DNA of 16,297 bases, taken from contig DATIAR010000020.1 in the NCBI GenBank assembly GCA_035457865.1, positions 1-16,297 of the forward strand, written 5' to 3'. Position numbers and translations under genes: made by a program. The DNA is from UBA8516 sp035457865 (GTDB taxonomy: Archaea > Thermoproteota > Nitrososphaeria > Nitrososphaerales > Nitrosopumilaceae). The notes below the pieces were generated by a model that did not search any database, was not told the origin of the DNA, and worked only from the letters and a program-made list of their open reading frames with translations. This document shows, one piece after another, positions 1 to 7,534 of this stretch. Position 1 is the first letter of the stretch. Every line of letters starts with the position of its first letter.

Positions 1-116
1 TTATTTCTGTCAGGGTGATACCTCAAGGATAGTTTTCTGTAAGCTGTTTTGATCTCTTTTTGCGAAGCTCCTTTTTGAATGCCTAAAATCTCATAACAAT
101 CTGAGGAACTTAGCAT
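1..116 (-). CDS. J-domain (DnaJ-like) protein, N-terminal fragment cut by window edge
   Basis: Reading the minus strand from ATG at 116-114 gives 38 codons with no stop before the window ends. The product carries the start of a J domain: YEILGIQKGASQKEIKTAYR at residues 8-27, then RKLSLRYHPDRN, with the HPD tripeptide at residues 34-36. J domains bind Hsp70 and stimulate its ATPase, so this is a likely second co-chaperone for the DnaK encoded at 12530-14371. Only helix I, helix II and the HPD loop are visible. Whether Gly/Phe, zinc-finger or C-terminal substrate-binding domains follow cannot be seen, so it may be a full DnaJ or a short J-only protein. It is divergent from the SDR gene at 172. 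An AT-rich box near 136-148 lies about 25 bases before the ATG, which fits a leaderless transcript. Confidence 0.85.
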   Translation of the reverse strand, partial: MLSSSDCYEILGIQKGASQKEIKTAYRKLSLRYHPDRN

Positions 117-130
117 ATCATATCATACAA

Positions 131-150
131 TACCTTTAAAATTAATTTGT
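131..150. promoter_or_regulatory. Shared AT-rich core promoter region between divergent genes
   Basis: The 55-bp gap between two divergent start codons (116 minus, 172 plus) contains one AT-rich block, CTTTAAAATTAAT, at about 134-146. Its centre is about 25 bases from the minus-strand ATG and about 30 from the plus-strand ATG. That is the usual archaeal TATA spacing for leaderless or near-leaderless mRNAs in both directions. Assigned by spacing and composition only. Confidence 0.45.
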
Positions 151-171
151 CGGGCATATCCTACTGCAATA

Positions 172-1050
172 ATGCTCAAAAATCGAACCTTTACAATAGC
201 GATAACTGGCGCAAATGGTTTTGTAGGCAGAAATGTAGCACGTCTATTCTCAAAAAAAGGAATTCAAGTAATTAACATTGTACGTAAGAATAGAGTCACC
301 TCTGTTCGCTCTGGAACATTCTTAATTTCTGATGATCTCTCTGAAAAGTATCTATCTCAAAGGCTAAAAAAGTGCACAGCACTGTTACATTTCATCGGAC
401 AAGGTAAACAAACGGTTGATAATGATTATGAAAAAGTGAATGTAGGCCTCACAAAAAATGCAATAAATTTGTGCAAGAAAGCTGGTATTAAAAAAATAAT
501 TTATATCAGTGGTCTTGGGGTGCACAAAAACACCATTTTTGGATATTTTATATCAAAATACAAAGCCGAACAAGCAATCATTCATTCTGGTCTTGATTAT
601 ACAATTTTTCGGGCATCTTATATTTTAGGAAAAGATGATCCGTTGTCACAAATTCTTTGTAAACAAATCAAAAATGGTAAAATTATCATACCAGGTTCTG
701 GAAACTATAACCTACAACCTATATTTATTGAGGATGCAAGCGAAGTATTTCTACAAGCTATTTTTAACAAAAAATTCTCCAAAAAAATTATTGATCTTGT
801 GGGTTCTCAGACTGTTACATACAATCGTTTTATAAGAGATTTTGTGCATAGAAAAAAAGTCAAAATAAAAAAAATCAGCTTAGAAGATGCTTATAGAAAT
901 GCATTACACAACAAAAATAGTTACTTTGGTATAGATGATCTGAATATTCTTGTCGGAGATTATGTAGGAAACTACAAAAATCTACATAAAATTACGGGCA
1001 TTAAATTTAGAACTTATCGTGAAGTCTTAAAGGCCAGCTGCTCTTCTTAG
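172..1050 (+). CDS. NAD(P)-binding SDR family protein (NDUFA9-like atypical/extended SDR)
   Basis: The 292-residue protein starts with a Rossmann dinucleotide-binding motif, TGANGFVG at residues 12-19. It then has strand 'ALLHFIGQG', a 'KKIIYISGLGV' segment and a YxxxK pair in YFISKYKAEQ, followed by TIFRASYILG. This order resembles the atypical SDR group that includes NDUFA9 (complex I accessory subunit) and the related YwnB/YbjT-type proteins, which bind NAD(P) but often have no clear substrate. The length fits that family. The function is probably an NAD(P)H-linked oxidoreductase, epimerase or respiratory-chain-associated factor; the substrate cannot be told. ATG at 172 follows the AT-rich box at 134-146. 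The last 24 bases overlap the end of metK on the opposite strand. Confidence 0.8.
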   Translation: MLKNRTFTIAITGANGFVGRNVARLFSKKGIQVINIVRKNRVTSVRSGTFLISDDLSEKYLSQRLKKCTALLHFIGQGKQTVDNDYEKVNVGLTKNAINLCKKAGIKKIIYISGLGVHKNTIFGYFISKYKAEQAIIHSGLDYTIFRASYILGKDDPLSQILCKQIKNGKIIIPGSGNYNLQPIFIEDASEVFLQAIFNKKFSKKIIDLVGSQTVTYNRFIRDFVHRKKVKIKKISLEDAYRNALHNKNSYFGIDDLNILVGDYVGNYKNLHKITGIKFRTYREVLKASCSS

Positions 1051-2184
1051 CGTGTCTGCTTTGTCTGTCTGTTCCCAGCTAAATTCCGGTTCATTTCGTC
1101 CAAAGTGACCATATGCAGCTGTCTTTCTATAGATTGGTCTCTTCAACTTTAGATGCGATATTATTGCAGCCGGTCTCATGTCAAAGTGTTTTCTTACTAA
1201 ATTCTCAATATGTTCTTCTGGGATTTTACTTGTACCAAACGTACTAACCATAAGTGACACAGGTTCGGCTACCCCAATTGCATAAGCTACCTGTACTTCA
1301 CATCTGTCTGCAAGACCTGCAGCAACAATGTTCTTTGCAATATATCTACACATGTAACAAGCAGATCTATCGACTTTGGATGGATCTTTTCCAGAGAAAG
1401 CCCCACCGCCATGTCGTCCCATACCTCCATAGGTATCAACTATTATTTTTCTTCCTGTAAGACCTGCGTCTCCAGGTGGTCCTCCAATAACAAATCTTCC
1501 AGTTGGATTGACATGAACTTTAATTTTATCATACCAAAATTTCCCACAAACAGGTTTGATTACTTTTTCAATAATATCTTTTTTTATTTGACCATTATCT
1601 ACATCTGGAGAATGTTGTGTCGAGATTACTACAGCTTCAAGTCTTTTTGGTTTTCCATCTTCGTATTCTACAGTAACTTGAGATTTTCCATCTGGTCTTG
1701 CCCAAGGAATTTCTTTATTTTTTCTTGCTTCTGCAAGTCGTTTTGTTAATTTGTGCGCAAGTATGATTGGCATAGGCATAAGCTCCTCTGTTTCATTTGT
1801 AGCATATCCAAACATTAGTCCTTGATCTCCTGCCCCTTGCTCTTTGTTTTCTGTGGATGAAACTCCTTGAGATATATCTGGACTCTGGGAATGAAGAGAT
1901 ACCAATACACTACATGAATCAGCATCAAACCCATATGCTGGATTGTCGTAACCAATCTCTCGTATTGTTTTTCTTACGACCTCTTGAATGTCAAACTTTG
2001 CTTTTGAGGTTACTTCACCTGCTACTACGACAATTCCAGTAGTAGTCATTGTTTCTATAGCAACTCTTGAGTCTGGATCTTGTTTTAGAAATTCATCTAA
2101 AATTGCATCAGAAATTTGGTCACATACTTTGTCTGGGTGTCCCTCTGTTACTGATTCAGATGTAAAGAGATATTTTCTCTCCAT
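1027..2184 (-). CDS. metK: S-adenosylmethionine synthetase (methionine adenosyltransferase), bacterial type
   Basis: This cytoplasmic enzyme makes S-adenosylmethionine from ATP and methionine, releasing phosphate and pyrophosphate. The 385-residue product has the family signatures in order: TSESVTEGHPDKVCDQISDA near the N-terminus (ATP site histidine), ENKEQGAGDQGLMFGYA, NPTGRFVIGGPPGDAGLTGR, and the glycine-rich GGGAFSGKDPSKVDRSACY. These belong to the bacterial/eukaryotic MetK family. The separate archaeal MAT family found in Euryarchaeota and many Crenarchaeota lacks this pattern, so the gene was probably acquired from bacteria by an ancestor. The ATG at 2184 is 17 bases after the lsm stop on the same strand, so the two genes are probably co-transcribed. 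The 3' end overlaps the convergent SDR gene by 24 bases. Confidence 0.96.
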   Translation of the reverse strand: MERKYLFTSESVTEGHPDKVCDQISDAILDEFLKQDPDSRVAIETMTTTGIVVVAGEVTSKAKFDIQEVVRKTIREIGYDNPAYGFDADSCSVLVSLHSQSPDISQGVSSTENKEQGAGDQGLMFGYATNETEELMPMPIILAHKLTKRLAEARKNKEIPWARPDGKSQVTVEYEDGKPKRLEAVVISTQHSPDVDNGQIKKDIIEKVIKPVCGKFWYDKIKVHVNPTGRFVIGGPPGDAGLTGRKIIVDTYGGMGRHGGGAFSGKDPSKVDRSACYMCRYIAKNIVAAGLADRCEVQVAYAIGVAEPVSLMVSTFGTSKIPEEHIENLVRKHFDMRPAAIISHLKLKRPIYRKTAAYGHFGRNEPEFSWEQTDKADTLRRAAGL

Positions 2185-2201
2185 TTTTAAAACCTATTCA
2201 G

Positions 2202-2444
2202 TTACAGTTCGTTTTCAAGTTTGATGAAAAGAACATTGTTTCCTCTTACTATGACTCGACCATAATTTGCAATAACTTTGCCATTGCTGACTTCTTCAGC
2301 ATCAGTCATTATCAGATTCATGTATGAATCCACATTATTCATTTTTCCCTTGTATTCTACTTCATTTTTCAGTCTTACCGTGACTTTCTTATTGATGCCT
2401 TTTTGCAACGTTGTTAGTGGTCTTTTTGGTGGCGATTGCGACAA
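2202..2444 (-). CDS. Sm-like archaeal protein (Lsm, small nuclear ribonucleoprotein homologue)
   Basis: The 80-residue protein is a single Sm fold. Sm1 covers about residues 20-46 (KVTVRLKNEVEYKGKMNNVD then SYMNLIM). Sm2 is GRVIVRGNNVLFI near residues 63-75, with the RG(N) that forms the RNA-binding pocket. Archaeal Lsm proteins form heptameric rings that bind U-rich RNA and take part in RNA processing and turnover. The start is TTG at 2444-2442: no ATG or GTG occurs in frame upstream before a stop, and the next in-frame ATG lies inside Sm1. A GTGAT Shine-Dalgarno-like stretch at 2455-2451 lies 6 bases before the TTG. The ATG at 2448-2446 is out of frame. Upstream lies the inverted repeat at 2474-2499; downstream is metK. 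Confidence 0.93.
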   Translation of the reverse strand: MSQSPPKRPLTTLQKGINKKVTVRLKNEVEYKGKMNNVDSYMNLIMTDAEEVSNGKVIANYGRVIVRGNNVLFIKLENEL

Positions 2445-2450
2445 ACATAA

Positions 2451-2455
2451 ATCAC
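2451..2455 (-). promoter_or_regulatory. Ribosome binding site deciding the TTG start of the Lsm gene
   Basis: GTGAT matches the archaeal anti-Shine-Dalgarno sequence (GGAGGTGAT consensus). It lies 6 bases before TTG 2444 on the minus strand, which supports TTG as the start. Confidence 0.45.
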
Positions 2456-2473
2456 TTGTGAAGCACTGCCTGG

Positions 2474-2499
2474 GATCGGGAATAAAAGCCTTCCCGATC
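2474..2499. repeat. Perfect 9-bp inverted repeat with 8-nt spacer, candidate operator
   Basis: GATCGGGAA (2474-2482) and TTCCCGATC (2491-2499) are exact reverse complements separated by TAAAAGCC. It lies in the 104-bp gap between the divergent Lsm and RadB-like genes. On the minus strand the spacer reads as part of CTTTTATT (2488-2481), a TATA-like box about 40 bases before the lsm TTG. A dimeric regulator bound here could control lsm-metK. As RNA it would form a 9-bp stem, so a 5'-UTR hairpin is the alternative. The repeat itself is certain; its role is inferred. Confidence 0.6.
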
Positions 2500-2548
2500 G
2501 TAACTTTGATCTAATATTCTTTAACTTCTGGTGTAATCTAAAGACTTG

Positions 2549-3205
2549 ATGATTCAAACTGGTATTCAAAAATTGGATGAACTTCTTGATGGTGGTATAA
2601 AACATGGAATTATAACAGATATTTTTGGTGCAAGTGCTACGGGAAAAACACAACTTGCACTACAAATATGTATTAATGCACTTAGAACTGATGTAGAAAT
2701 ACTCTATCAAGATACTACTGGTGGATTCAGACCAGAAAGAATGCTTACACTTATCAAGACAAAAAACATGGATCCAAAACTGCTTGATCATGTTAGGGTA
2801 GGCAGAATAACTAACACCTCAGAACAAATCAACTATCTTGAAAAAATATCTGAAATTAAAAACCTTGGTCTTGTTGTAATTGATAATGTTACAGATCTGT
2901 TTTCATTTGAATATTCTAAAGAATCTAGCTCATTAGAGAAACATGTTGTTTTTATGGAATATATGCATGATCTTGCATTTATTGCTATAAAGAAAAAAAT
3001 CCCTATTATTGTAACAAACATAGTTAGAAAATCAAATGACATGGAAAGAGAAAATCTTGATAGATCAATAAGCATGTACACTCATCAGAAAATTCATCTT
3101 ACCAAAGTCAATAACAAGTATGTTGCACAAATTTTCCCCTCTTTTGGTTACAAAAAAGAAATTCATTACATGATTACATCGACTGGATTAGTAGATTCAA
3201 CTTAA
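2549..3205 (+). CDS. RadB-like RecA/Rad51-superfamily ATPase
   Basis: The 218-residue product is a RecA-fold core without the N-terminal helix-hairpin-helix domain of RadA, as is typical of RadB recombinase paralogues. Walker A is GASATGKT at residues 27-34. Walker B is LVVID at about 108-112. 'YQDTTGGFRPERM' follows the first strand pair, and 'IPIIVTNIVR' corresponds to the switch region before the DNA-binding loops. RadB proteins act as mediators of RadA-dependent recombination and repair. TTG at 2546 directly precedes ATG at 2549; ATG is preferred because an AT-rich TTTAACTT box at 2520-2527 lies about 26 bases before it, giving a leaderless message. It could instead be a KaiC-like or other RecA-superfamily paralogue. 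It lies beside genes for a helicase and RPA. Confidence 0.8.
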   Translation: MIQTGIQKLDELLDGGIKHGIITDIFGASATGKTQLALQICINALRTDVEILYQDTTGGFRPERMLTLIKTKNMDPKLLDHVRVGRITNTSEQINYLEKISEIKNLGLVVIDNVTDLFSFEYSKESSSLEKHVVFMEYMHDLAFIAIKKKIPIIVTNIVRKSNDMERENLDRSISMYTHQKIHLTKVNNKYVAQIFPSFGYKKEIHYMITSTGLVDST

Positions 3206-3206
3206 G

Positions 3207-3215
3207 CTATTTATC
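3207..3215 (+). promoter_or_regulatory. TATA-like box for the small membrane protein (and possibly the helicase)
   Basis: CTATTTATC lies immediately after the RadB-like stop and is centred about 26 bases before ATG 3237. That is the expected archaeal TATA-to-start distance for a leaderless mRNA. Confidence 0.5.
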
Positions 3216-3236
3216 ACTGTGAACTATAACAAATTC

Positions 3237-3356
3237 ATGGCAGATATTTTTGATTCTATACCAATCATCACCGTAATACTTTTTGGAATAGGCCTTTTTG
3301 GGGTAATGGTATACGAGCGAGCTAGAACAAGACAAAATCCGGAATCTCCTGCCTGA
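3237..3356 (+). CDS. Small single-pass membrane protein of 39 residues, unknown function
   Basis: ATG at 3237 opens a 39-codon frame ending in TGA at 3354-3356. The product has a short acidic N-terminus (MADIFDS), one hydrophobic segment at about residues 8-26 rich in Ile, Val, Leu and Gly, and a basic tail YERARTRQNPESPA. By the positive-inside rule this puts the C-terminus in the cytoplasm. A TATA-like box at 3207-3215 sits at the right distance for a leaderless mRNA. The 3' part overlaps the helicase open frame in a different reading frame, so it might be translationally coupled to the helicase. I do not recognise a family. The composition, promoter spacing and fit between neighbours argue that it is real. 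Confidence 0.6.
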   Translation: MADIFDSIPIITVILFGIGLFGVMVYERARTRQNPESPA

Positions 3357-6066
3357 ATCTGAACTTGAGGCCAAGTTTCACTCCCTTGGTTTTAAAAACC
3401 TCACGTACATCCAAAAAAAAGCGATTCCTATAATTTTCCAAAAGATAGATTCACTAGTAATTGCACCTACGGGTTCCGGTAAAACAGAGACAGCGGTTAT
3501 TCCTATATTTACACATCTTGCAAAATCCAAAAAACTTGGAAAAATAAAAGCGTTGTACATTACACCATTGAGAGCATTAAATCGTGATGTTTTTAGAAGA
3601 ATTATCAAATATGCTGAAAATGAATGTCTTTCAATTCAGATTCGTCACGGTGACACTACACAATCTGCGCGAAAAAAAATCACAGAATCTCCTCCAGATA
3701 TTCTCATAACCACCCCTGAAACTCTCCTAATTCTACTTACACAAAAAAAAATACTTGATGCACTTTCAGAACTTGAATGGATAATCATAGACGAGGTTCA
3801 TGAATTATTAGGAAATGAACGAGGTTCACAACTTTCATTAAGTTTGGAAAGACTACAACTTAATTCAAAACAAGAAATAACGCGGGTAGGTCTATCTGCA
3901 ACGGTAGGTAACACTGAAGAATCTGCTAAATTTATAGTGGGAACAAAAAGGAAATGTAAAATAATTCAAGATAATTCTATACGAAAATATGATGTAGAAG
4001 TCAAATACATAGACGGAACAATATCTGATGTAGTTGATCACATAATTGAATATGTAACAAAGAACCATCCAAATTCTCCGGTTTTGCTTTTTACAAATAC
4101 ACGTGGTGAATCAGAATACCTTGCATCAATATTACGTGAAAAGACTACATTAAGAGTTGAATTACATCACGGTTCCCTTTCACAAGAAATTAGAGAAGAA
4201 ACAGAAGAAACACTAAGACAAGGCAGGCCTGGAATCATAGTCTGTACCTCATCACTTGAACTTGGGCTTGATATTGGTTCGGTTGAACTTGTGATTCATT
4301 ATGGTTCACCAAGACAAGTGTCAAAACTAATACAAAGAATAGGAAGAAGCAAACACAATAGAGATTCATCTGCAAAGGGTTTAATCATAACTAACAATCC
4401 AGATGATGAATTTGAGGCATATGCAATACTTGAGAGAGTCAAAGAAAAATCAATCGAAGATCAGATCATTCACGAAGGGGCACTAGACGTACTTGCACAC
4501 CATTTGGTTGGTCTATCAATGCAACTTGGAAACGTTCCAGTAGATCTTGCGTTTCAGATAATAAAACAAGCCTACCCTTTCAGAAATATAACAATAGAGA
4601 ATCTCTTTAGCGTCCTTGAAATATTACATCACAATTCAATTCTATTTTTCGACAAGGAGGAAATGGTCTTTCAGAAAAAAGGTAGAGCATTCAGATATTT
4701 TTTTGAAAACCTATCAACAATCCCTGATATTTTAAAATTCAAAGTCTTTGATACCGCAAGTAAAAAAATCATCGGAAGTTTGGATCAAAGATTTGTAGGT
4801 GATTATGGTGATCCTGGAAATGTTTTTGTTTTGAGGGGAATGCAATGGAGAATATTAAACATAGATGAGAGTTCACTAAAAATCAATGTTGAACCGGTGC
4901 AATCCGCCGGAATAAACGTACCATATTGGGAGGGTGAAAACATTCCTGTAGATTATACAACTGCAAATAAGGTTGGTATTTTTAGAACAAAAGTACAAAC
5001 AAACTCTCTTCTGGTTTCAAATCACATAATCAATAATCTGAAACTAGATCCAATTCCAAATGAAAAAACCATCGTAGTGGAATCATTAAGGGCTAGAAAT
5101 ACTGTAGTAATTCATTCATGTTTTGGAACTAAAATAAATTCTACCCTTTCTATGCTGCTTTCTACTATGATCTCAGCAAAGACAGGATATCTCATAGATT
5201 CAAGATCTGACGCATATAGAATAATCATGTCCTCTAACGGCAGAATACTGGAGAAGCAAGTATTGGATACCTTAAACGAAGTATATGACCTGGCACCAGT
5301 TGTTAGTGCTTCTCTCACAGGAACACATAACATAAACTGGAGAACTTGGTGTGTAGCTAAAAAATTTGGCATTGTAGGTAGAGAGGCAGTTTATGATAGA
5401 AAAGCTGCAAGATTTATCTATGAAAAATATTCAAAAACTCCACTCGCAAATGAAGTATTGCGTGAACTATTCCATGACAAATATGACTTAGAAAATACCG
5501 AGATCTTATTAGAAAAAATTCGATCTAATGAAATTAAAATAAAGTGGATAGAAGTAGAAAATTTCTCTAAACTTGCAGAATCTATACTTGATCATACTAC
5601 AAAATATTATGCATCTCCAGCAAACATAGACAAAGGAATCTTGGATCTAGTCAAAACAAGACTCTTGAAAACAAAACACAGACTGATTTGTGTTAGATGT
5701 GGAAAATGGGAAAGAGTTGTTGAGACTAGAGAAGTAAATAACACACTTTCATGTCATTATTGTAAATCACATCAGATCACAGCTACTTATTATTCTGATT
5801 ATGATTTAGCAAAGATAATACAGAAAAAACATGCTGGAAAAAAACTAACAACGGAAGAAAATCATAAGTTTGTAAGAGCATGGAAGATCTCTTCACTTTT
5901 AGAGAACTTTGGAAAAACAGCTCTTATTGTTCTTTCAGGCTATGGTGTAGGAGCTGACACAGGAGCACGAATACTACGAAACATGATTGGTGAAGAGGAA
6001 CTGTACAAACAGATCTATGAAGCAGAAAGACAATACGTAACAACTCGTGGTTTCTGGGATTCTTAA
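3349..6066 (+). CDS. Lhr-type DEAD/DEAH superfamily 2 helicase, start codon uncertain
   Basis: This is a large SF2 ATP-dependent helicase resembling archaeal Lhr proteins, which act in DNA repair or RNA metabolism. Numbering from CTG 3349 (about 905 residues): Walker A APTGSGKTE at 39-47, TPLRALN (motif Ia) just after 68, DEVH at 148-151, SAT at 183-185, and QRIGRSKH (motif VI) at 329-336. A C-terminal four-cysteine zinc-ribbon-like element has C781, C784, C802 and C805. A glycine-rich segment precedes the C-terminal end. The frame is open from 3307 but holds no ATG, GTG or TTG before the Q-motif region (GFKNLTYIQKKA). TTG at 3555-3553 is too late because it would remove Walker A. CTG 3349 is a placeholder; ATC 3337 or a sequence error are alternatives. 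It overlaps the convergent RPA gene by 4 bases. Confidence 0.85.
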   Translation: MPESELEAKFHSLGFKNLTYIQKKAIPIIFQKIDSLVIAPTGSGKTETAVIPIFTHLAKSKKLGKIKALYITPLRALNRDVFRRIIKYAENECLSIQIRHGDTTQSARKKITESPPDILITTPETLLILLTQKKILDALSELEWIIIDEVHELLGNERGSQLSLSLERLQLNSKQEITRVGLSATVGNTEESAKFIVGTKRKCKIIQDNSIRKYDVEVKYIDGTISDVVDHIIEYVTKNHPNSPVLLFTNTRGESEYLASILREKTTLRVELHHGSLSQEIREETEETLRQGRPGIIVCTSSLELGLDIGSVELVIHYGSPRQVSKLIQRIGRSKHNRDSSAKGLIITNNPDDEFEAYAILERVKEKSIEDQIIHEGALDVLAHHLVGLSMQLGNVPVDLAFQIIKQAYPFRNITIENLFSVLEILHHNSILFFDKEEMVFQKKGRAFRYFFENLSTIPDILKFKVFDTASKKIIGSLDQRFVGDYGDPGNVFVLRGMQWRILNIDESSLKINVEPVQSAGINVPYWEGENIPVDYTTANKVGIFRTKVQTNSLLVSNHIINNLKLDPIPNEKTIVVESLRARNTVVIHSCFGTKINSTLSMLLSTMISAKTGYLIDSRSDAYRIIMSSNGRILEKQVLDTLNEVYDLAPVVSASLTGTHNINWRTWCVAKKFGIVGREAVYDRKAARFIYEKYSKTPLANEVLRELFHDKYDLENTEILLEKIRSNEIKIKWIEVENFSKLAESILDHTTKYYASPANIDKGILDLVKTRLLKTKHRLICVRCGKWERVVETREVNNTLSCHYCKSHQITATYYSDYDLAKIIQKKHAGKKLTTEENHKFVRAWKISSLLENFGKTALIVLSGYGVGADTGARILRNMIGEEELYKQIYEAERQYVTTRGFWDS

Positions 6067-7460
6067 TTCTTCTTTATAATGTGTGAAAATGGCGTCAAGA
6101 ACAATTCGGTTCTATTTTCGAGACCAGCTTTTGCAGTCACGCCTATTACAGTAATGATCTCACCTTGAGAAAACGGGTCTAATATCCTAGCTTGGTTTCT
6201 CCATCCTTTAAGCCAAATCTGGCCCGTCTCATCTTCAATAAACATCTCAGACAAAGCTATTGTTTCACCATTTTTCGTCTGGATTTCTCGTCTTTCTGGC
6301 ATTTTTAGTACTATCGCTTCAATACAATACAGATCGTCACTTGGTTTAAGATCACGAATCTTTGTTCTAAGCTCTAATATTGTAGGAATTTTTTCATCAT
6401 CAATTTTTCTGACAAACGAATCATCTGCCAATGTTACAGAGTTTCCATATATTTTTGTTGGAATTATTTCTATTGAATCTCCAATTTTAAGATCTTTTGT
6501 TACACCAACAAGATCAGTAATGTTTAGAAATTTCTTATTATGATCAGTAACTAACATTAAGGTGTTACCGGATTCATTTTTCACTAACGATAAAATTCTA
6601 ACAGCTATTGGTTGCACTTCATCGGCACCTTCTATTTCGATAACTGTGCCCTCATCACCATGTAACTCTAGTCCTTGTTGACCTTTTTTTGTTCTTACAC
6701 CAATCAATCTGGTTTTCGCACCAGCCGTAATCATCTTTGGAATTAATTTTTCATCAGCATTCCATAAGACAACTCTTGTAATGGCATCATTTTTTCCTTT
6801 TAGGCGTAAATGAAGCGCTTTTCCAGGTTGACCTTTGAAGTTTGTGAATTCGGTCATTCTTATATTGCCATCCAAAATTCCAGAAACCACAAGATTTTGT
6901 TGATTTTCCTTTACTTCACTAACATCTTCTGTTATTGAATCAAGTAGGGGAATTTTGCTTTCTATCTCACTTGTTTCAAGGTTTGAGCCTGAACCAACAT
7001 TAATTATTGGCGTACCTGTCATATCTGACTTGACATAAGCCTTGATAATCTTGACAAGATCACCAGGTTTCAGATTCTCAATTCCAGGCAAGTTTGCTTT
7101 TTCATCCCACAGCTTTACTTTGGCCCTTGAATCTGAATCATATACAGTCATAGTGCGCAAAAGAAATTGTGACCCATCTTTGCGTGAAAACTGTTTTGCG
7201 GGGTAAACGTTCATTACTCTAGTTTCTAATGTAATCTCTTTTGCACCTACATACAGATCTTTGAGACCCATCTCAACTTTTAGCTGTTCATTTAATGATA
7301 TGCCAAGATCAGCTGCTATGAGAAATAATGCACCTTGATCTGTTAAATAGCCTGCACCGATCTTTTCTTTCTTCTTATTAATCATCTGTTGTATATCTGC
7401 TCGCGAGAGCTCTGGTTTTTGTTCCAAAAGCTTGTTTAATAATGATTCAAATTCTGACAA
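6063..7460 (-). CDS. Multi-OB-fold single-stranded DNA-binding protein (replication protein A-like)
   Basis: The 465-residue protein begins with a helical segment (about residues 1-55: LLEQKPELSRADIQQMINKK, then a GAGYLTDQGALFLIAADLGI stretch) that is typical of archaeal RPA large subunits. Several OB-folds follow, at about 70-155, 185-265, 280-350 and 365-460, each with alternating beta-strand character; the last includes IWLKGWRNQA. RPA coats single-stranded DNA during replication, recombination and repair. Only one cysteine is seen near the C-terminus, so the zinc ribbon found in some euryarchaeal RPAs is absent. The start is TTG 7460; no in-frame ATG lies upstream, and a TTTTTATT box at about 7489-7496 is about 30 bases away. 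It is convergent with the helicase gene, with both stops inside one TTAA. Confidence 0.88.
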   Translation of the reverse strand: MSEFESLLNKLLEQKPELSRADIQQMINKKKEKIGAGYLTDQGALFLIAADLGISLNEQLKVEMGLKDLYVGAKEITLETRVMNVYPAKQFSRKDGSQFLLRTMTVYDSDSRAKVKLWDEKANLPGIENLKPGDLVKIIKAYVKSDMTGTPIINVGSGSNLETSEIESKIPLLDSITEDVSEVKENQQNLVVSGILDGNIRMTEFTNFKGQPGKALHLRLKGKNDAITRVVLWNADEKLIPKMITAGAKTRLIGVRTKKGQQGLELHGDEGTVIEIEGADEVQPIAVRILSLVKNESGNTLMLVTDHNKKFLNITDLVGVTKDLKIGDSIEIIPTKIYGNSVTLADDSFVRKIDDEKIPTILELRTKIRDLKPSDDLYCIEAIVLKMPERREIQTKNGETIALSEMFIEDETGQIWLKGWRNQARILDPFSQGEIITVIGVTAKAGLENRTELFLTPFSHIIKKN

Positions 7461-7534
7461 CTCACTCTGGAATAGAAGTGTACATTAATAAAAATTTCAT
7501 TAGCTAAATTAGTAGGGTATTAAAACTAGTTTTA

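Noticed and set aside
1411..1749. 112-codon frame antisense to metK
   Set aside because: It has no recognisable motif, lies entirely opposite a clear conserved gene, and has the Phe/Ser-rich composition of a shadow frame.
2430..2546. Possible structured RNA or tRNA in the gap between the Lsm and RadB-like genes
   Set aside because: Apart from the 9-bp inverted repeat there is no T-arm motif, no second stem and no box C/D pair, so only the inverted repeat is reported.
3553..6066. Helicase starting at TTG 3553
   Set aside because: It would remove Walker A and the Q-motif region, which are encoded in the same open frame just upstream.
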